From Glebionis coronaria (Eukaryota > Streptophyta > Magnoliopsida > Asterales > Asteraceae): a stretch of DNA of 64,000 nucleotides. The notes under the pieces are model-generated. The model searched no databases. It was not told where the DNA came from and saw only the letters and a program-made list of their open reading frames with translations. The stretch is from positions 211,156,592-211,220,591 of the forward strand of contig CM046882.1 of the NCBI GenBank assembly GCA_025667525.1. Reading direction: 5' to 3'. Made by a program: the position numbers and the translations under genes. Shown in pieces: positions 38,141-50,362 of this stretch. Each line of letters begins with the position of its first letter. Positions within the stretch are counted from its first letter, which is position 1.

Positions 38141-38435
38141 GGAGGAGGGGGGGTGTTGTTTCTTCCTTCTTTTCTCTTGTCTTCTCGTCTTTTTAGTTAA
38201 CTCGTCCTTCTCGACTTTGTCTCGGGATTAGTCAAATTGACTTCGTCTTTTGTCTTTTTCTTCGATAAAAGCCCGTGAAAGCCCGTGTTTTCTTCCTTTT
38301 TCATATTGTTGTCCTAAAACACAATAAAAACACAAACCACGCATAATTCTGACTTCTACCACATAAAATACACGTTTTGGTCTCGTTTTTATTATAATTA
38401 AGTGGTAAAAGGATAAGTGTTTTCACACTTATTAA

Positions 38436-40571
38436 ATCCCCTACACTTGACCATTGCAATGCCCTCATGCAATGCATAATTTCAAAGCGTGGTTTACATT
38501 TTCCATTATAATTAACCTTCCTTGGACTTTATTAATTACTAGACAATAAGGAAACCAAAAAGATTAGAAAATTACAAATTGCAAGAAGGAAGAACAAGTA
38601 AAGAAATCTAATACTTACATTAGGGCTTTAGTTGTCATGAATGTTTATCACCCTCATGTTTCACGTTCCCCAAACCAAGCTTAGAAACGAGATAATTGCT
38701 ATTATAAGTTAGTAAGCTAACACTCACTCATGTGGCTCAATTATTCACTTAGACTCCCTTATTCCTAGGTGTATCTCTTATATTTTATTGTTATCTTGAA
38801 TGATCATGAAGATGCATTGTTGACTTATTTCTATAGTTTATTTAGGCTGAAAGTAAAGTAGGACGATTTAATCAATAGTTAGCTAAAGGAAAAAAATATT
38901 TTGAAACTGCTTCTCGAGACCTCATAAAGTTCATATCTTGGCATAGCTCGCTTCACGATTTGAGACCTTTCTCGGACTGATATTTGGCATTGACATCATA
39001 CTTTGAATCTTGAGAGACGTTCTTGAAATAATGGTCTTCTCTTCATAATAGGAATTTCTTCACTTGAAGTTTTTGAGAGATTCTTCATACTTGGACCACG
39101 ACTTCTTCAGTTTTCTTCAATCTTTATTTGGGATTTTGATATACAACGATCCGCCTCCTTTTAGGACTTGGATCTATTCATCCTCATACCTTGCTAGGGT
39201 CTTTTCGGATAGACTTCTCCATGATCTTTAGGTGAGTATTTGCTTTTCGTCGTGTGTCTTGATCCTTCATATTGATTTTTGATAAATGATTCTTCACATC
39301 ACTTGGGATCTTTAGCAACCAAATGTAGCCCTCATTCCTTGTTAGGGCCTTTTCAGACACGCCAATCTTTGCACCCGCTTCAATAAGTTATGCCTTGGCT
39401 ATGAACTCTAATTAATGTCGAGTAACTTTTAAACGATCTTGTGCTAGAAGCTATGTAACTTTTCAAATCGTACAACCTTACTCATTGCAATTAAATTTAT
39501 TAACAAGCGATGGGAGAAGAAGCTGATAATTAACTCACATAAATTCATGAAAGAATACCAAACTTATAATTGACTCTATTATCTCTCGTTCTCCATAATT
39601 TAAAATCTCAAGGAATGAGACTGGTGGATGCTTAGCCTATTAAATCAATGTTTTTGGTTTTCAAGTCATCTATTGGATCTTGCAACTTCTTAGACTTTTT
39701 CAAGTTTAGAATTCGCATTTTAAAGTTCCCTTAATAAACGATTTTCTAGGATCAATTATAGGAACTTGCGAAAAGTTCTTGTTCTTAACCCGTAAGAGCT
39801 AAGACTTTCGCGTTTTAAAATTCCCTATATAAAAGCCTAGCAAAACTTGACTTAAACACGTTAAGGATACTAGCTAGATTAAACTTGGATAGGTAAACTC
39901 GGGTTGAGTCAAAAGATTTATGACGTGCCTAATATATCAAAGACATCAAAACTCATTAAAACCGTTTTATTTAACTTTATTTTTCTCTTTTGACTTTATT
40001 TTTGAAATGAAATATATACATACGATGTGATAAAAAAAGGAAAGAACATAAAAGAGAATAAATAAAAAATACTACTAGGCCAAAATAGATCAAAAATTTT
40101 AAAAAATGTCGATAAATTAAATTTTCCGGTTAAAATGAGGACATATTCATCGAAAAGCCCACTTAACTTTGATAGAAGTCCCCCTACACTTGATATAAAC
40201 ATTGCCCTCAATGTTTAAGCATGTGGAGTAAACTACCCTACACTTATGACATTGTGCACTTTTTTTAAATCTTGCTAAGGAAGAGACAACTATAGTGATT
40301 TCAGTGTCAACATATAAGATATGAAATATTGAATTACAAGAGTTTAGGATAAAACCGGGAAGACAGGGACACGGGATCATGGGTCGTCAAATATCATCAA
40401 AAGTGCTCTTTGAATCTTGAATCCCGGCACATAATAAGAAACAAGACAACAAACACCTATGTAGCTCCCCCTATACTTTTTATGAAAACGGGTAAAGGAT
40501 AGATCATCGGGTTGCCTCCCGAGAAGCGCTTGTTTTTGTTAACCGAGTCACGAGCCTGACTCAACCCAGAA
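38436..40571 (-). other. 3' untranslated region of D1
   Basis: About 2.1 kb without a gene lies between the pol stop and the LTR. It shares the ACATTGAGGGCAATGTTT-type box with element A (here near 40198-40218). The sequence GTGTAGGGGATT beside the LTR looks like the purine tract on the minus strand. No env-like ORF is present. Confidence 0.75.
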
Positions 40572-43500
40572 CTAATTCAAGAGAAACTTGGTGAGGGATG
40601 GAATCATCTCATGAGAGATGTCCTCACCAAAGTACAAATCAACACGCTGGTTATTCACCTTAAAGTTTGGCCCATTTGGTTGCGATAACTCAATGGTGCC
40701 ACAAGGTAAGACTTTGGCAACGGTGAATGGGCCGGACCAACGACTTTTAAGCTTGCCCGAAAAGATTTTCAACTGAGAGTAAAAGAGTAAAACTTGATCA
40801 CCTATGTGAAACTCTCGGTTCTTAATCCTAGAATCATGAATGAGCTTGGTTTTCTCCTTGTAAATCAATAAATTCTCATAAGCCTCATTCCTCAGTTCAT
40901 TAAGTTCATTGAGTTGGATTTTCCTAAGATCACCGGCTTTGTTGATATAAAAATTAGCCCATTTCAAGGCCCAATAAGCCTTATGCTCCAACTCAATGGG
41001 GAGGTGGCATGCCTTTCCGTACACAAGACAATTTAGAGTGCAACCAATAGGTGTCTTATATGCGGTATGGAAAGCCCACAAAGCATCATCTAACTTATCG
41101 GCCCATGAGGCACGATGCTTTCCTACGGTACGCTCTAAGATTCTCTTAAGTCCACGGTTAGAAATATCGGCTTGACCATTAGTTTGTGAATGATACGCGG
41201 TGGAAAGACGGTGATTGACACCATACTTAACCATGACTCGAGCAAATTGATCATTGCAAAAATGATTCCCCCGATCACTAATGATAGCACGAGGAACACC
41301 AAATCGAGCAAATAATTATTTCAGAAAGTTCACAACCACCATCACATCGTTCGTAGGTAAAGCTTTTTCTTCAACCCATTTGGATACGTAGTCAACGGCT
41401 ACGAGGATGTACTTGTTCCCTTTGGATGATGGAAATGGCCCCATAAAGTCGATGCCCCATACGTCATAGATTTCACATTCTTGGATGAAATTTTGAGGCA
41501 TCTCATCTTTATGTGTGATCTTGCCTTGTCTTTGGCAAGCATCACAATGCTTAACCATTTCATGAGCGTCATGATAAATGGTGGGCCAATAAAATCCGGA
41601 GTCAAAAACTTTCTTCGCGATATAGTTAGGCCCGAAGTGTCCATCGGTTGGTCCTTTGTGGCAAGCTTCTAGGATTAGTAAAGCTGCCGGACAATCAACA
41701 CACCTGCGAAAGACAAGATCCGCACATTACTTGAAAAGGTAATGGTCGTCCCAATAATAGTTCTTAATGTCCTTGAAGAACTTTTTCTTTTGTTGGGACG
41801 TTAACCCTTCCATAAGAACACCACCCACTAAATAGCTTGCAATGTCCGCAAACCATGGGGTATCGTCAAGATTGGAGATAATAGACATTAAGGCCTCAAG
41901 GAGAAAAGATTCTTTAATCTCTTGATTCGGAAGTTCCCCTTGATAAGGATCCTCGAGTCTACTAAGATGATCTGCGGCTAGGTTTTCTGCTTCCTTTTTA
42001 TCACGAATTTCGATTTTAAATTCTTGTAGGAGCAAAACCCAACGAAGGAATCTCGGTTTAGCATCTTGCTTGGTCAAAAAGTATTTCAAGGCGGAATGAT
42101 CGGTGTAAACGATGGTGGTGGAAAGCACAAGATAGGGGCGGAATTTTTCAAAAGCATACACTAAAGCTAAAAGCACTTTTTCGGTAGTGGTATAATGCAA
42201 TTGATCCCCCGTCATTGTCTTGCTAGCATAATGGATTGGTTGGAAATGTTTGTTAACTTGTTGACCTAAAACCTCTCCTACCTCGAAATCACTAGCATCG
42301 CACATGAGCTTGAAAGGTAACTCCCAATTTGGAGAGACTAAGACCGGTTCCTTAGTTAATTTATCTTTAAGAAGTTCGAAAGAATCGAGACATTCTTGAG
42401 AAAAGATGAAAGGAGCATCCTTTTCTAAGAGGTGAGTCATTGGTCGAGCTATCTTAGAGAAATCTTGGATGAAACGCCGATAAAATCCTGTATGACTTAA
42501 AAAGCTTCTAACTCCTTTGACGGTGGTAGGTGGAGGTAACTTAGCAATGACATCAACTTTAGCACGGTCGACTTCGATACCGGCTTTGGAAATTTTATGC
42601 CCGAGAACAATACCTTCTTTTATCATGAAATGTATTTTCCCAATTAAGAACGAGATGAGTGTCTTCACACCTTTTAAGCATACGTTCTAAATTGGAAAGG
42701 CAAGATGAGAAAGAATCACCATAGACCGAGAAATCATCCATAAAGACTTCCATAGTTTCTTCAACCATGTCATGGAAGATAGCCATCATACACCTTTGGA
42801 AAGTCCCGGGAGCATTGCATAAGCCGAAAGGCATTCTTTTGTAAGCAAATGTTCCATAAGGACAAGTGAATGTGGTTTTCTCTTGGTCTTTTGGATTCAT
42901 AGGAATTTGAAAATACCCGGAGAAACCGTCTAAGAAGCAATAGTAATCATTACCCGCTAAACGCTTGAGCATTTGATCCATGAAAGGAAGAGAAAGATGA
43001 TCCTTACGAGTGGCATCATTGAGCTTACGATAGTCTATGCAAAGTCGCCAACCCGTGACAAGTCGAGTAGGAATCAACTCGTTGTTTTCATTGGGAACAA
43101 CGGTTATTCCGCCTTTCTTAGGCACACAATGGACGGGACTTACCCATGGCGAATCTGAAATAGGGTAAATCATTCCGGCATCTAGAAGTTTGATAACTTC
43201 TTTCTTGATGACGTCATGAATTTTTGGATTAACCCTTCTTTGGCTTTGGATTGCGGGTTTAAAGTCATCTTCCATGAGAATTTTATGGGTATAAAAGTTA
43301 GGATCAGTTCCGCGGATGTCAAAAATTTTCCAAGCAATTTCTTTCTTATGATTTTTGAGCACATCGATAAGTCGAGATTTTTCATCCTCTTTTAAGTCCT
43401 TTGCAATGATGACGGGTAACTTCTTATTGTCTTCTAAGAAAACATATTCAAGATGAGACGGTAAAACCTTAAGCTCTAAATCCGGAGGATTGTCAATGGA

Positions 43501-46205
43501 AGGCTTAGTCAAATTCGGATCATCGTTTGTAACTTCCTTAGGAGAAGGTGGAGAAATATGGTCCTCATTGAGAATTTTCTCAATGGTACGAATGTCTTCA
43601 TCCCAATTGGAGGGAGAATCGTCAAATTTTAAGTCCACATCCCCTAAAGTTGCTTCAAATTCTTTCAAAAGAAAATCACTTTCTGCAAATGGAGTCAATG
43701 AGGGAGCAATGGAGGCAACGGTCTCAACAATGGGTAGAGAAGAAAAACCACTTTTACAAGCGTCTTTGAAATGTTCTTCACAAGCCTCATCAATTACGTC
43801 AATGAAATTAACGTTCTCGTGTTCATAAGGTTGCTTAGAAAGTTTACCCATGTTGAAGACGATTTTGTCGTCACCAACTCTCATGATTAATTCGCTCGCG
43901 GCTACATCAATAAGAGTGCGACTGGTCCTCAAGAATGGACGTCCAACGATTAATGGAACACGGGGATCCATCTCGTAGTCAATGACAACAAAATCCATCG
44001 GAAAGGTGAATTTGTCGACAACGACGAAGACATCTTCGGCGATCCCCATCGGATAAGCAACCGTACGGTTAGCTAACTCCAATGTCATTCGTGTGGGGAT
44101 TAGCTTAGGTAGAGATAATTGTTTCCAAACGCTTAATGGCATTAGGTTGATACTAGCACCTAGATCGGCTAGGGCCATACAATTCTCTACCCCGGGAAAG
44201 TTGCAAGGAATGAGGCCCGGATCACCAAGTTTGGTTGGTAATTTCCTTAAAAGAACCGCGGAGCAATTCTCATTAAGTTGGGTTTGAGCAGTATCAAGGA
44301 GTTTTTCCTTATCACTTAGAAGATCTTTGTACATTTTAGCATATTTAGGCATGTGAGAGAGAGCCTCGACAAAGGAGATATTGAAATTTAATTGTTTAAA
44401 CATTTTAAGAAAGTTTGAAACTTGAATATCATCCTTGTTCTTCAATTTCTCTTTCCTCAACCTTGAGGGATAAGTTATATTGGGTTGAGATGAACGCTTT
44501 GGAATGGAATTGTCACTCACATCCTTGGGTGGTGGAGGGGTAGAAGTAGAAGGTGGGGAAATTGGTGAAGGTTTCTCGTTATCCTTTGTCACAATCACCG
44601 GAGTAGGTTTAGGAATCTCGGATTCCTTATAGCCTTTTCCACTTCGGGTGGTGATTTCTTTCATCTCCCCTCTTGTATTAGAAATGGTGTTACTCGGAAG
44701 AGAACCCGAAGCAGAGGGTTGATTACTTGGGAAGAAACTAGTCATCATATCCCTTAAATCATTCGTTTGATCGCTTAAAGAGTTTTGCATGTCATTCCTA
44801 AGCTCGGCTCGAAGATCATTACCTTGTTTAGCCATGTCACCTTTCAAGTTAATAATTTGGCTCTGAAGATTCTTCACCGGCGCGTTATTAGTTCTCATGT
44901 AAGTTTCAACCTCGTGATTAAATGTCGTGGGTTGTTTGGGAGGGGGAACTTGGTAAGCGGGTGTTTAATAGGTGGGTGGTTGGTAAACTTGATTATTTCC
45001 TTGAGGTGGACATGGGTTTCTTTGGGTTTGATATTGATTAGGAGCTTGAGGTTGGTTTTGATTGTTACGATTGAAGTTGTTTGGGTTTTGAGGAGGAAAA
45101 CCGGGTGGTGAAAGAAAATTGTTTGAACGATAACTTAGCAAAGCGCGGTCACCTTGAGGACGTGCTTGATAGCCTCCGGTGGAAAAATTACTGTTAGCCG
45201 CATACACGTTTTCCGGATTGTCACGAGTAGAAGGACAATCGGTGTATGAATGAGGACCGCTGCAAGTCTCACAAGAAAGTGCTACAACTTTAACTTGTTG
45301 AAATTGGTTCGTAACAATGGTTAAGAAATTCTTGTTCATCTCGGCTAGTTGGCGGGTGAGTTGGGTGAGTTCGGCTATCTCGGGGTTTGATGAAGTAGAA
45401 GAAACGTTGACCCTCGGGTTATTTCTTGAAGATGCGGATGAATCCCAATTTTTGTGATGAGTGGTCATGTTCTCTATAAGCTCTCTACACTCCTCGGGTC
45501 TTCTCTTCATAAATGTACCACCGGCGGCGGCATTAATCGTATCACGATCACGAAAAATTAAACCATTGTAGAAAGTATCAATTAATGTGACGGGGAGCAT
45601 ATTATGGTTAGGACAACGATCGATAAAGTCATTATAACGTTCCCAAGCATCGAAAAGAGACTGATCGGGTTCTTGAGTGAAACCAGTGATTTTTGATTAC
45701 GAAGACTAGTTACCATGGATGGTGGAAAATATCTTGACAAAAAATTTTGAGTCATCTCGTCCCATGTATGAATTGAGTTTTTAGGAAGACGATCAAACCA
45801 TTTTTCGGCATGGTGGGATAAAGTGTGTGGAAAAAGATGAAGGAGAAGAAAATCCATGGAAACACCGGGCAATTTCATGCTTTGAGTGACGGTTATGAAT
45901 TTAACGAGGTGTTTGTTGGCATCATCATCCGGTATTCCGCGAAATGGACAAGCATTTTGAACTTGTTGGATCATGTGAAGCTTCAACGAAAATTTGGGAA
46001 ACGTGATTTACATCAGCGCAATCGGTCCTCCACGTCCATTCATAGTTGGTTGGCATAGCTCCTCCATCGTACGAAGGTCGGGTTGAGGGTCACGGTTGTT
46101 ATTATTCACATTGGGGTGAGGTGGATTGTTATTATTATGCACACCGGCCATATCTAAGTCTCTACGAGTCTCGGGCTCAAGATAAGACGAAGATCGAGTA
46201 CGCAT
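40572..46205 (-). pseudogene. D1 gag-pol, Athila-like, multiply broken
   Basis: Reading from ATG 46205, the order is: N-terminal MRTRSSSYLEPETRR; gag (FFPPSMVTSLRNQ-like, AAAGGTF); a zinc-knuckle-like CETCSGPHSYTDC; and an Asn/Gln/Pro-rich linker. Protease follows with ALADLGASINLMP. RT has an intact FMDD in EVFMDDFSVYG. RNase H shows MCDASD, and integrase has [16 protein letters not shown] and the Glu-containing C-terminal helix. Breaks include a TAA at 46008-46010 and a net 1-nt loss near 42629-42641, both shared with D2. Private breaks are +2 nt near 45691, TAA 44965-44967, one further lost base near 42635, TAA 41724-41726 and TAA 41313-41315. It cannot make a polyprotein. Confidence 0.92.
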
Positions 46206-46406
46206 ACACTGAAAATGAAATACAATATTTTTGATTTTTTATCTTTTTTACTTTTTTTGGATTTTTGAAAATTTTATATTTTTTAGGATTTTTTTGAAAA
46301 TTTTTATGCTTGAAAATAACGTTCCCAAAAGAACGGATCCCAAAATCCAATTTTTCTCACAAAAAACCGTTAATCTTTATGAAAAGAGCCGACAGCAGCG
46401 CCATTT
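46206..46406 (-). promoter_or_regulatory. Leader and primer binding site of D1
   Basis: The minus strand at 46388-46403 reads TGGCGCTGCTGTCGGC, close to the TGGCGCCGTTGCCGGGG-type PBS (tRNA-Asp) usual for Athila elements. It sits three bases inside the LTR block. The rest is T/A-rich leader before the gag ATG. Confidence 0.75.
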
Positions 46407-48223
46407 TAATATCCATTTTAATATGACAACTTTTGTGTGTGTGTAGTTTAAGTTTTGTTCGTACTCGATTCAATTTGAATTGATCACGGTTTAAGGTGGA
46501 ATTGTCGTTTTTGGTCACTAAAAGGGGGAGCTTTTGGTTATCTATCTCTACTTGAAAAATAAAAGCTAAAATTATTAAACGTAAATATAAAAATAAAAGA
46601 GAGAAATCTAACCTTGAATTTTTGAATAATTTGAGAAGGGAAAGCTAATGGAATGATACTCGGATAAATGGCTTGAATGATTATACTTGCTCCATTCTCA
46701 GATAAAAAAAAGATGACGTAATCTAATCTAAAAATGAAACTTTAAAAGATTTAAACTAAATGACAAAATAAGCAAGTTAAAAAAACTTAAAACATGAAAA
46801 AAAAATAAAAAAAATTGAAAATGAAATAAAAATAAAACTTCTTTAGATAAAAACTAATTTCTACTAATTCGGAATTTCAAATATTTTTCGTAAAAATCCA
46901 CATTTTCGGATAAATAGACATATTCAGATAAAACAAACAATTTCAGAATAAATGGCATTTTCGGATAAATTTACCTTTTTCGGGAAAATGACCAATATTC
47001 GGATAAAGGCTAAATCTTCGGAATAACAAGTATTTTCGGAATAAATCTGATTTTCGGATAAACAGGCTTTTTCGGAAAAACTAATTAAATTTGGAAAAAT
47101 ACACTTCTTCGGATAAAACCCTATTTTCGGAAAAATAGGCTTTCTCGGAATAAAAGGTATATTCGGAATAAACGATAGTTTTCGGAATAACAGACTAATT
47201 CGGATAAGGAGATATTTTCGGAATAAACTCTTTTTACGGATAAATCTAGGTTTTCGGAATAAGGCACATTTTCGGATAAGAGAGATATTCGGATAAAAGG
47301 GATTTCGGATAAAAGCTTTCTTCGGAATAATTGTATATCTTCGGAATACAAAACCGTTTTCTAATGATAGAAGAGCAGGGAAAGTACAATAACAGACTAA
47401 CCAATTTAAACCGAAAATAAGCAGAACTAAATAAGCAATTAACCAAAAGAAACTCCAAATTGATTTTAAGAAAAACTAAATAAGCCATGAATTAAAAACT
47501 ATAAAAACATAAAATAATCAAAATGTTTAAAATCAACTTTAATTAAAACTATTAATCTACCAAATCAACTTAATTAAAAATAAACCAAACACTAATTAAT
47601 CAAAAAGAGCAATAAGCTAAAACATCCACCACATCAAATCAATAAGCACAATCAAATAAGTAAATCAATCAATCCATCAACAAGATTAAACAACCTACAT
47701 GATGAATCAATCAACCACAAGATTAAGAAAGGAAGAATGAGAGACATAAAATAAGCTTGAATTAATTAAGAAGATTAAGATCCAAAATACAAGATTTTAA
47801 AATGAAAGATTAAGAAAAACTAGAGAGAGAAAATACTAGAGGGAGAAAGTAACTCCTAATTACCTATTAAAAACTAAAAATATAACTAACAACTCACTCC
47901 TCCTAATGAATCATTAGGAGGGTATTTATAGGAGGAGGGGGGTGTTGTTTCTTCCTTCTTTTCTCTTGTCTTCTCGTCTTTTTAGTTAACTCGTCTTTCT
48001 CGACTTTGTCTCGGGATTAGTCGAATTGACTTCGTCTTTTGTCTTTTTCTTCGATAAAAGCCTGTGAAAGCCCGTGTTTTCTTCCTTTTTCATATTGTTG
48101 TCCTAAAACACAATAAAAACACAAACCACGCATAATTCTGACTTTTACGACATAAAATACACGTTTTGGTCTCGTTTTTATTATAATTAAGTGGTAAAAG
48201 GATAAGTGTTTTCACACTTATTA
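46407..48223 (-). repeat. LTR2 of element D, shared by D1 and D2
   Basis: The 1.82-kb LTR has the same ends as LTR1. Its TATA box is at 47923-47930 on the minus strand, and beside it the inverted repeat is a perfect 10-bp pair. It acts as 5' LTR of D1 and 3' LTR of D2. Its TTCGGA repeat tract is similar to LTR1's but with small unit-level differences. Confidence 0.88.
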
Positions 48224-50362
48224 AATCCCCTACACCTGACCATTGCAATGCCCTCATGCAATGCATAATTTCAAAGCGTTGTTTACATTTTCCATTATAA
48301 TTAACCTACCTTGGACTTTATTAATTACTAGACAATAAGGAAACCAAAAAGATTAGAAAATTACAAATTGCAAGAAGGAAGAACAAGTAAAGAAATCTAA
48401 GACTTACATTAGGGCTTTAGTTTCATGAATGTTTATCACCCTTATGTTACACGTTCCCCAAACCAAGCTTAGAAACGAGATCATTGTTATTATAAGTTAG
48501 TAAGCTAACACTCACTCATGTGGCTCAATTATTCACTTAGACTCCCTTATTCCTAGGTGTATCTCTTATAATTTATTGTTGTCTTGAATGATCATGAAGA
48601 TGCATTGTTGACTTATTTCATTAGTTTATTTAGGCTGAAAGTAAAGTAGGACGATTTAATCAATAGTTAGCTAAAGGAAAAAAATCTTTTAAAACTGCTT
48701 CTCGAGACCTCATAAAGTTCATATCTTGGCATAGCTCGCTTCAAGATTTGAGACCTTTCTCGGACTGATATTTGGCATTGACTTCATACTTTGAATCTTG
48801 AGAGACGTTCTTGAAATAATGGTCTTCTCTTCATAATAGGAATTTCTTCACTTGAAGTTTTTGAGATATTCTTCATACTTGGATCACGACTTCTTCAGTT
48901 TTCTCCAATCTTTATTTGGGATTTTGATATACAACGATCCGCCTCCTTTTAGGACTTGGATCTATTCATCCTCATACATTGCTAGGGTCTTTTCGGATAG
49001 ACTTCTCCATGATCTTTAGGGGAGTATTTGCTTTTCGTCGTGTGTCTTGATCCTTCATATTGATTTTAGATAAATGATTATTCACATCACTTGGGATCTT
49101 TAGCAACAAAATGTAGCCCTCATGCCTTGTTAGGTCCTTTTCGGACTCGCCAATCTTCGCATCCCGCTTTAATAAGTTATGCCTTGGCTATGAACTCTAA
49201 TTAATGCCGAGCAACTTTTAAACGATCTTGTGCTAGAAGCTATGTAACTTTTCAAATCGTACAACCTTACTTATTGCAATTAAATTTATTATCAAGCGAT
49301 GGGAGAAGAAGCTCATAATTAACTCACATAAATTCATGAAAAAATACCAAACTTATAATTGACTCTATTATCTCTCGTTCTCCATAATTTAAAATCTCAA
49401 GGAATGATACTGGTGGGTGCTTAGCCTATTAAATCAATGTTTTTGGTTTTCAAGTCATCTATAGGATCTTGCAACTTCTTAGACTTTTTCAAGTTTAGAA
49501 TCCGCATTTTAAAGTTCCCTTGATAAACGATTTTCTAGGATCAATTATAGGAACTTGCGAAAAGTTCTTGTTCTTAACCCGTAAGAGCTAAGACTTTCGC
49601 GTTTTAAAATTCCATATATAAAAGCCTAGCAAAACTTGACTTAAACACGATAAGGATACTAGCTAGAGTAAACTTGGATAGGTAAACTCGGGTTGAGTCA
49701 AAAGATTTATGACAGGCCTAATATATCAAAGACATCAAAACTCATTAAAACCATTTTATTTAACTTTATTTTTCTCTTTTGACTTTATTTTTGAAATGAA
49801 ATATATACATATGATGTGATAACAAAAAGAAAGAACATAAAAGAGAATAAATAAAAAATACTACTAGGCCAAAATAGATAAAAAAATTTTAAAAAATGTC
49901 AATAAATTAAATTTTCCGGTTAAAATGAGGACATATTCCTAGAAAAGCCCACTTAACTTAGATAGAAGTCCCCCTACACTTGATATAAACATTGCCCTCA
50001 ATGTTTAAGCATGTGGGAGTAAACTACGTTGCACTTATGACATTATGCACTTTTTTTAAATCTTGCTAAGGAAGAGAAAACTATAGTGATTTCAATGTCA
50101 ACATATAAGATATGAAATATTGAATTACAAGAGTTTTGGATAAAACCGGGAAGACAGGGACACGGGATCATGGGTCGTCAAATATCATCAAAAGTTCTCT
50201 TTGAATCTTGAATCCTGAAACATCATAAGAAACAAGACAACAAACACCTATGTAGCTCCCCCTACACTTTTTATGAAAACGGGTAAAGGATAGATCATCG
50301 GGTTGCCTCCCGAGAAGCGCTTGTTTTTGTTAACCGAGTCACGAGCCTGACTCGACCTAGAA
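48224..50362 (-). other. 3' untranslated region of D2
   Basis: This is the counterpart of 38436-40571 and nearly identical to it, with no gene. It includes the same purine-tract-like GTGTAGGGGATT beside the LTR (here GTCAGGTGTAGGGG on the minus strand). Confidence 0.75.

Larger units (their letters stand above)
36617..38435 (-). repeat. LTR1 of element D
   Basis: The shared block begins TAATATCC and ends CACTTATTA, giving about 1.82 kb and a TAATA/TATTA terminal inverted repeat. A conventional TG/CA reading, 36634-38428, is possible but would leave a longer spacer before the PBS. It contains a TTCGGA-type repeat tract, a TATA box and a palindrome beside it. Confidence 0.8.
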
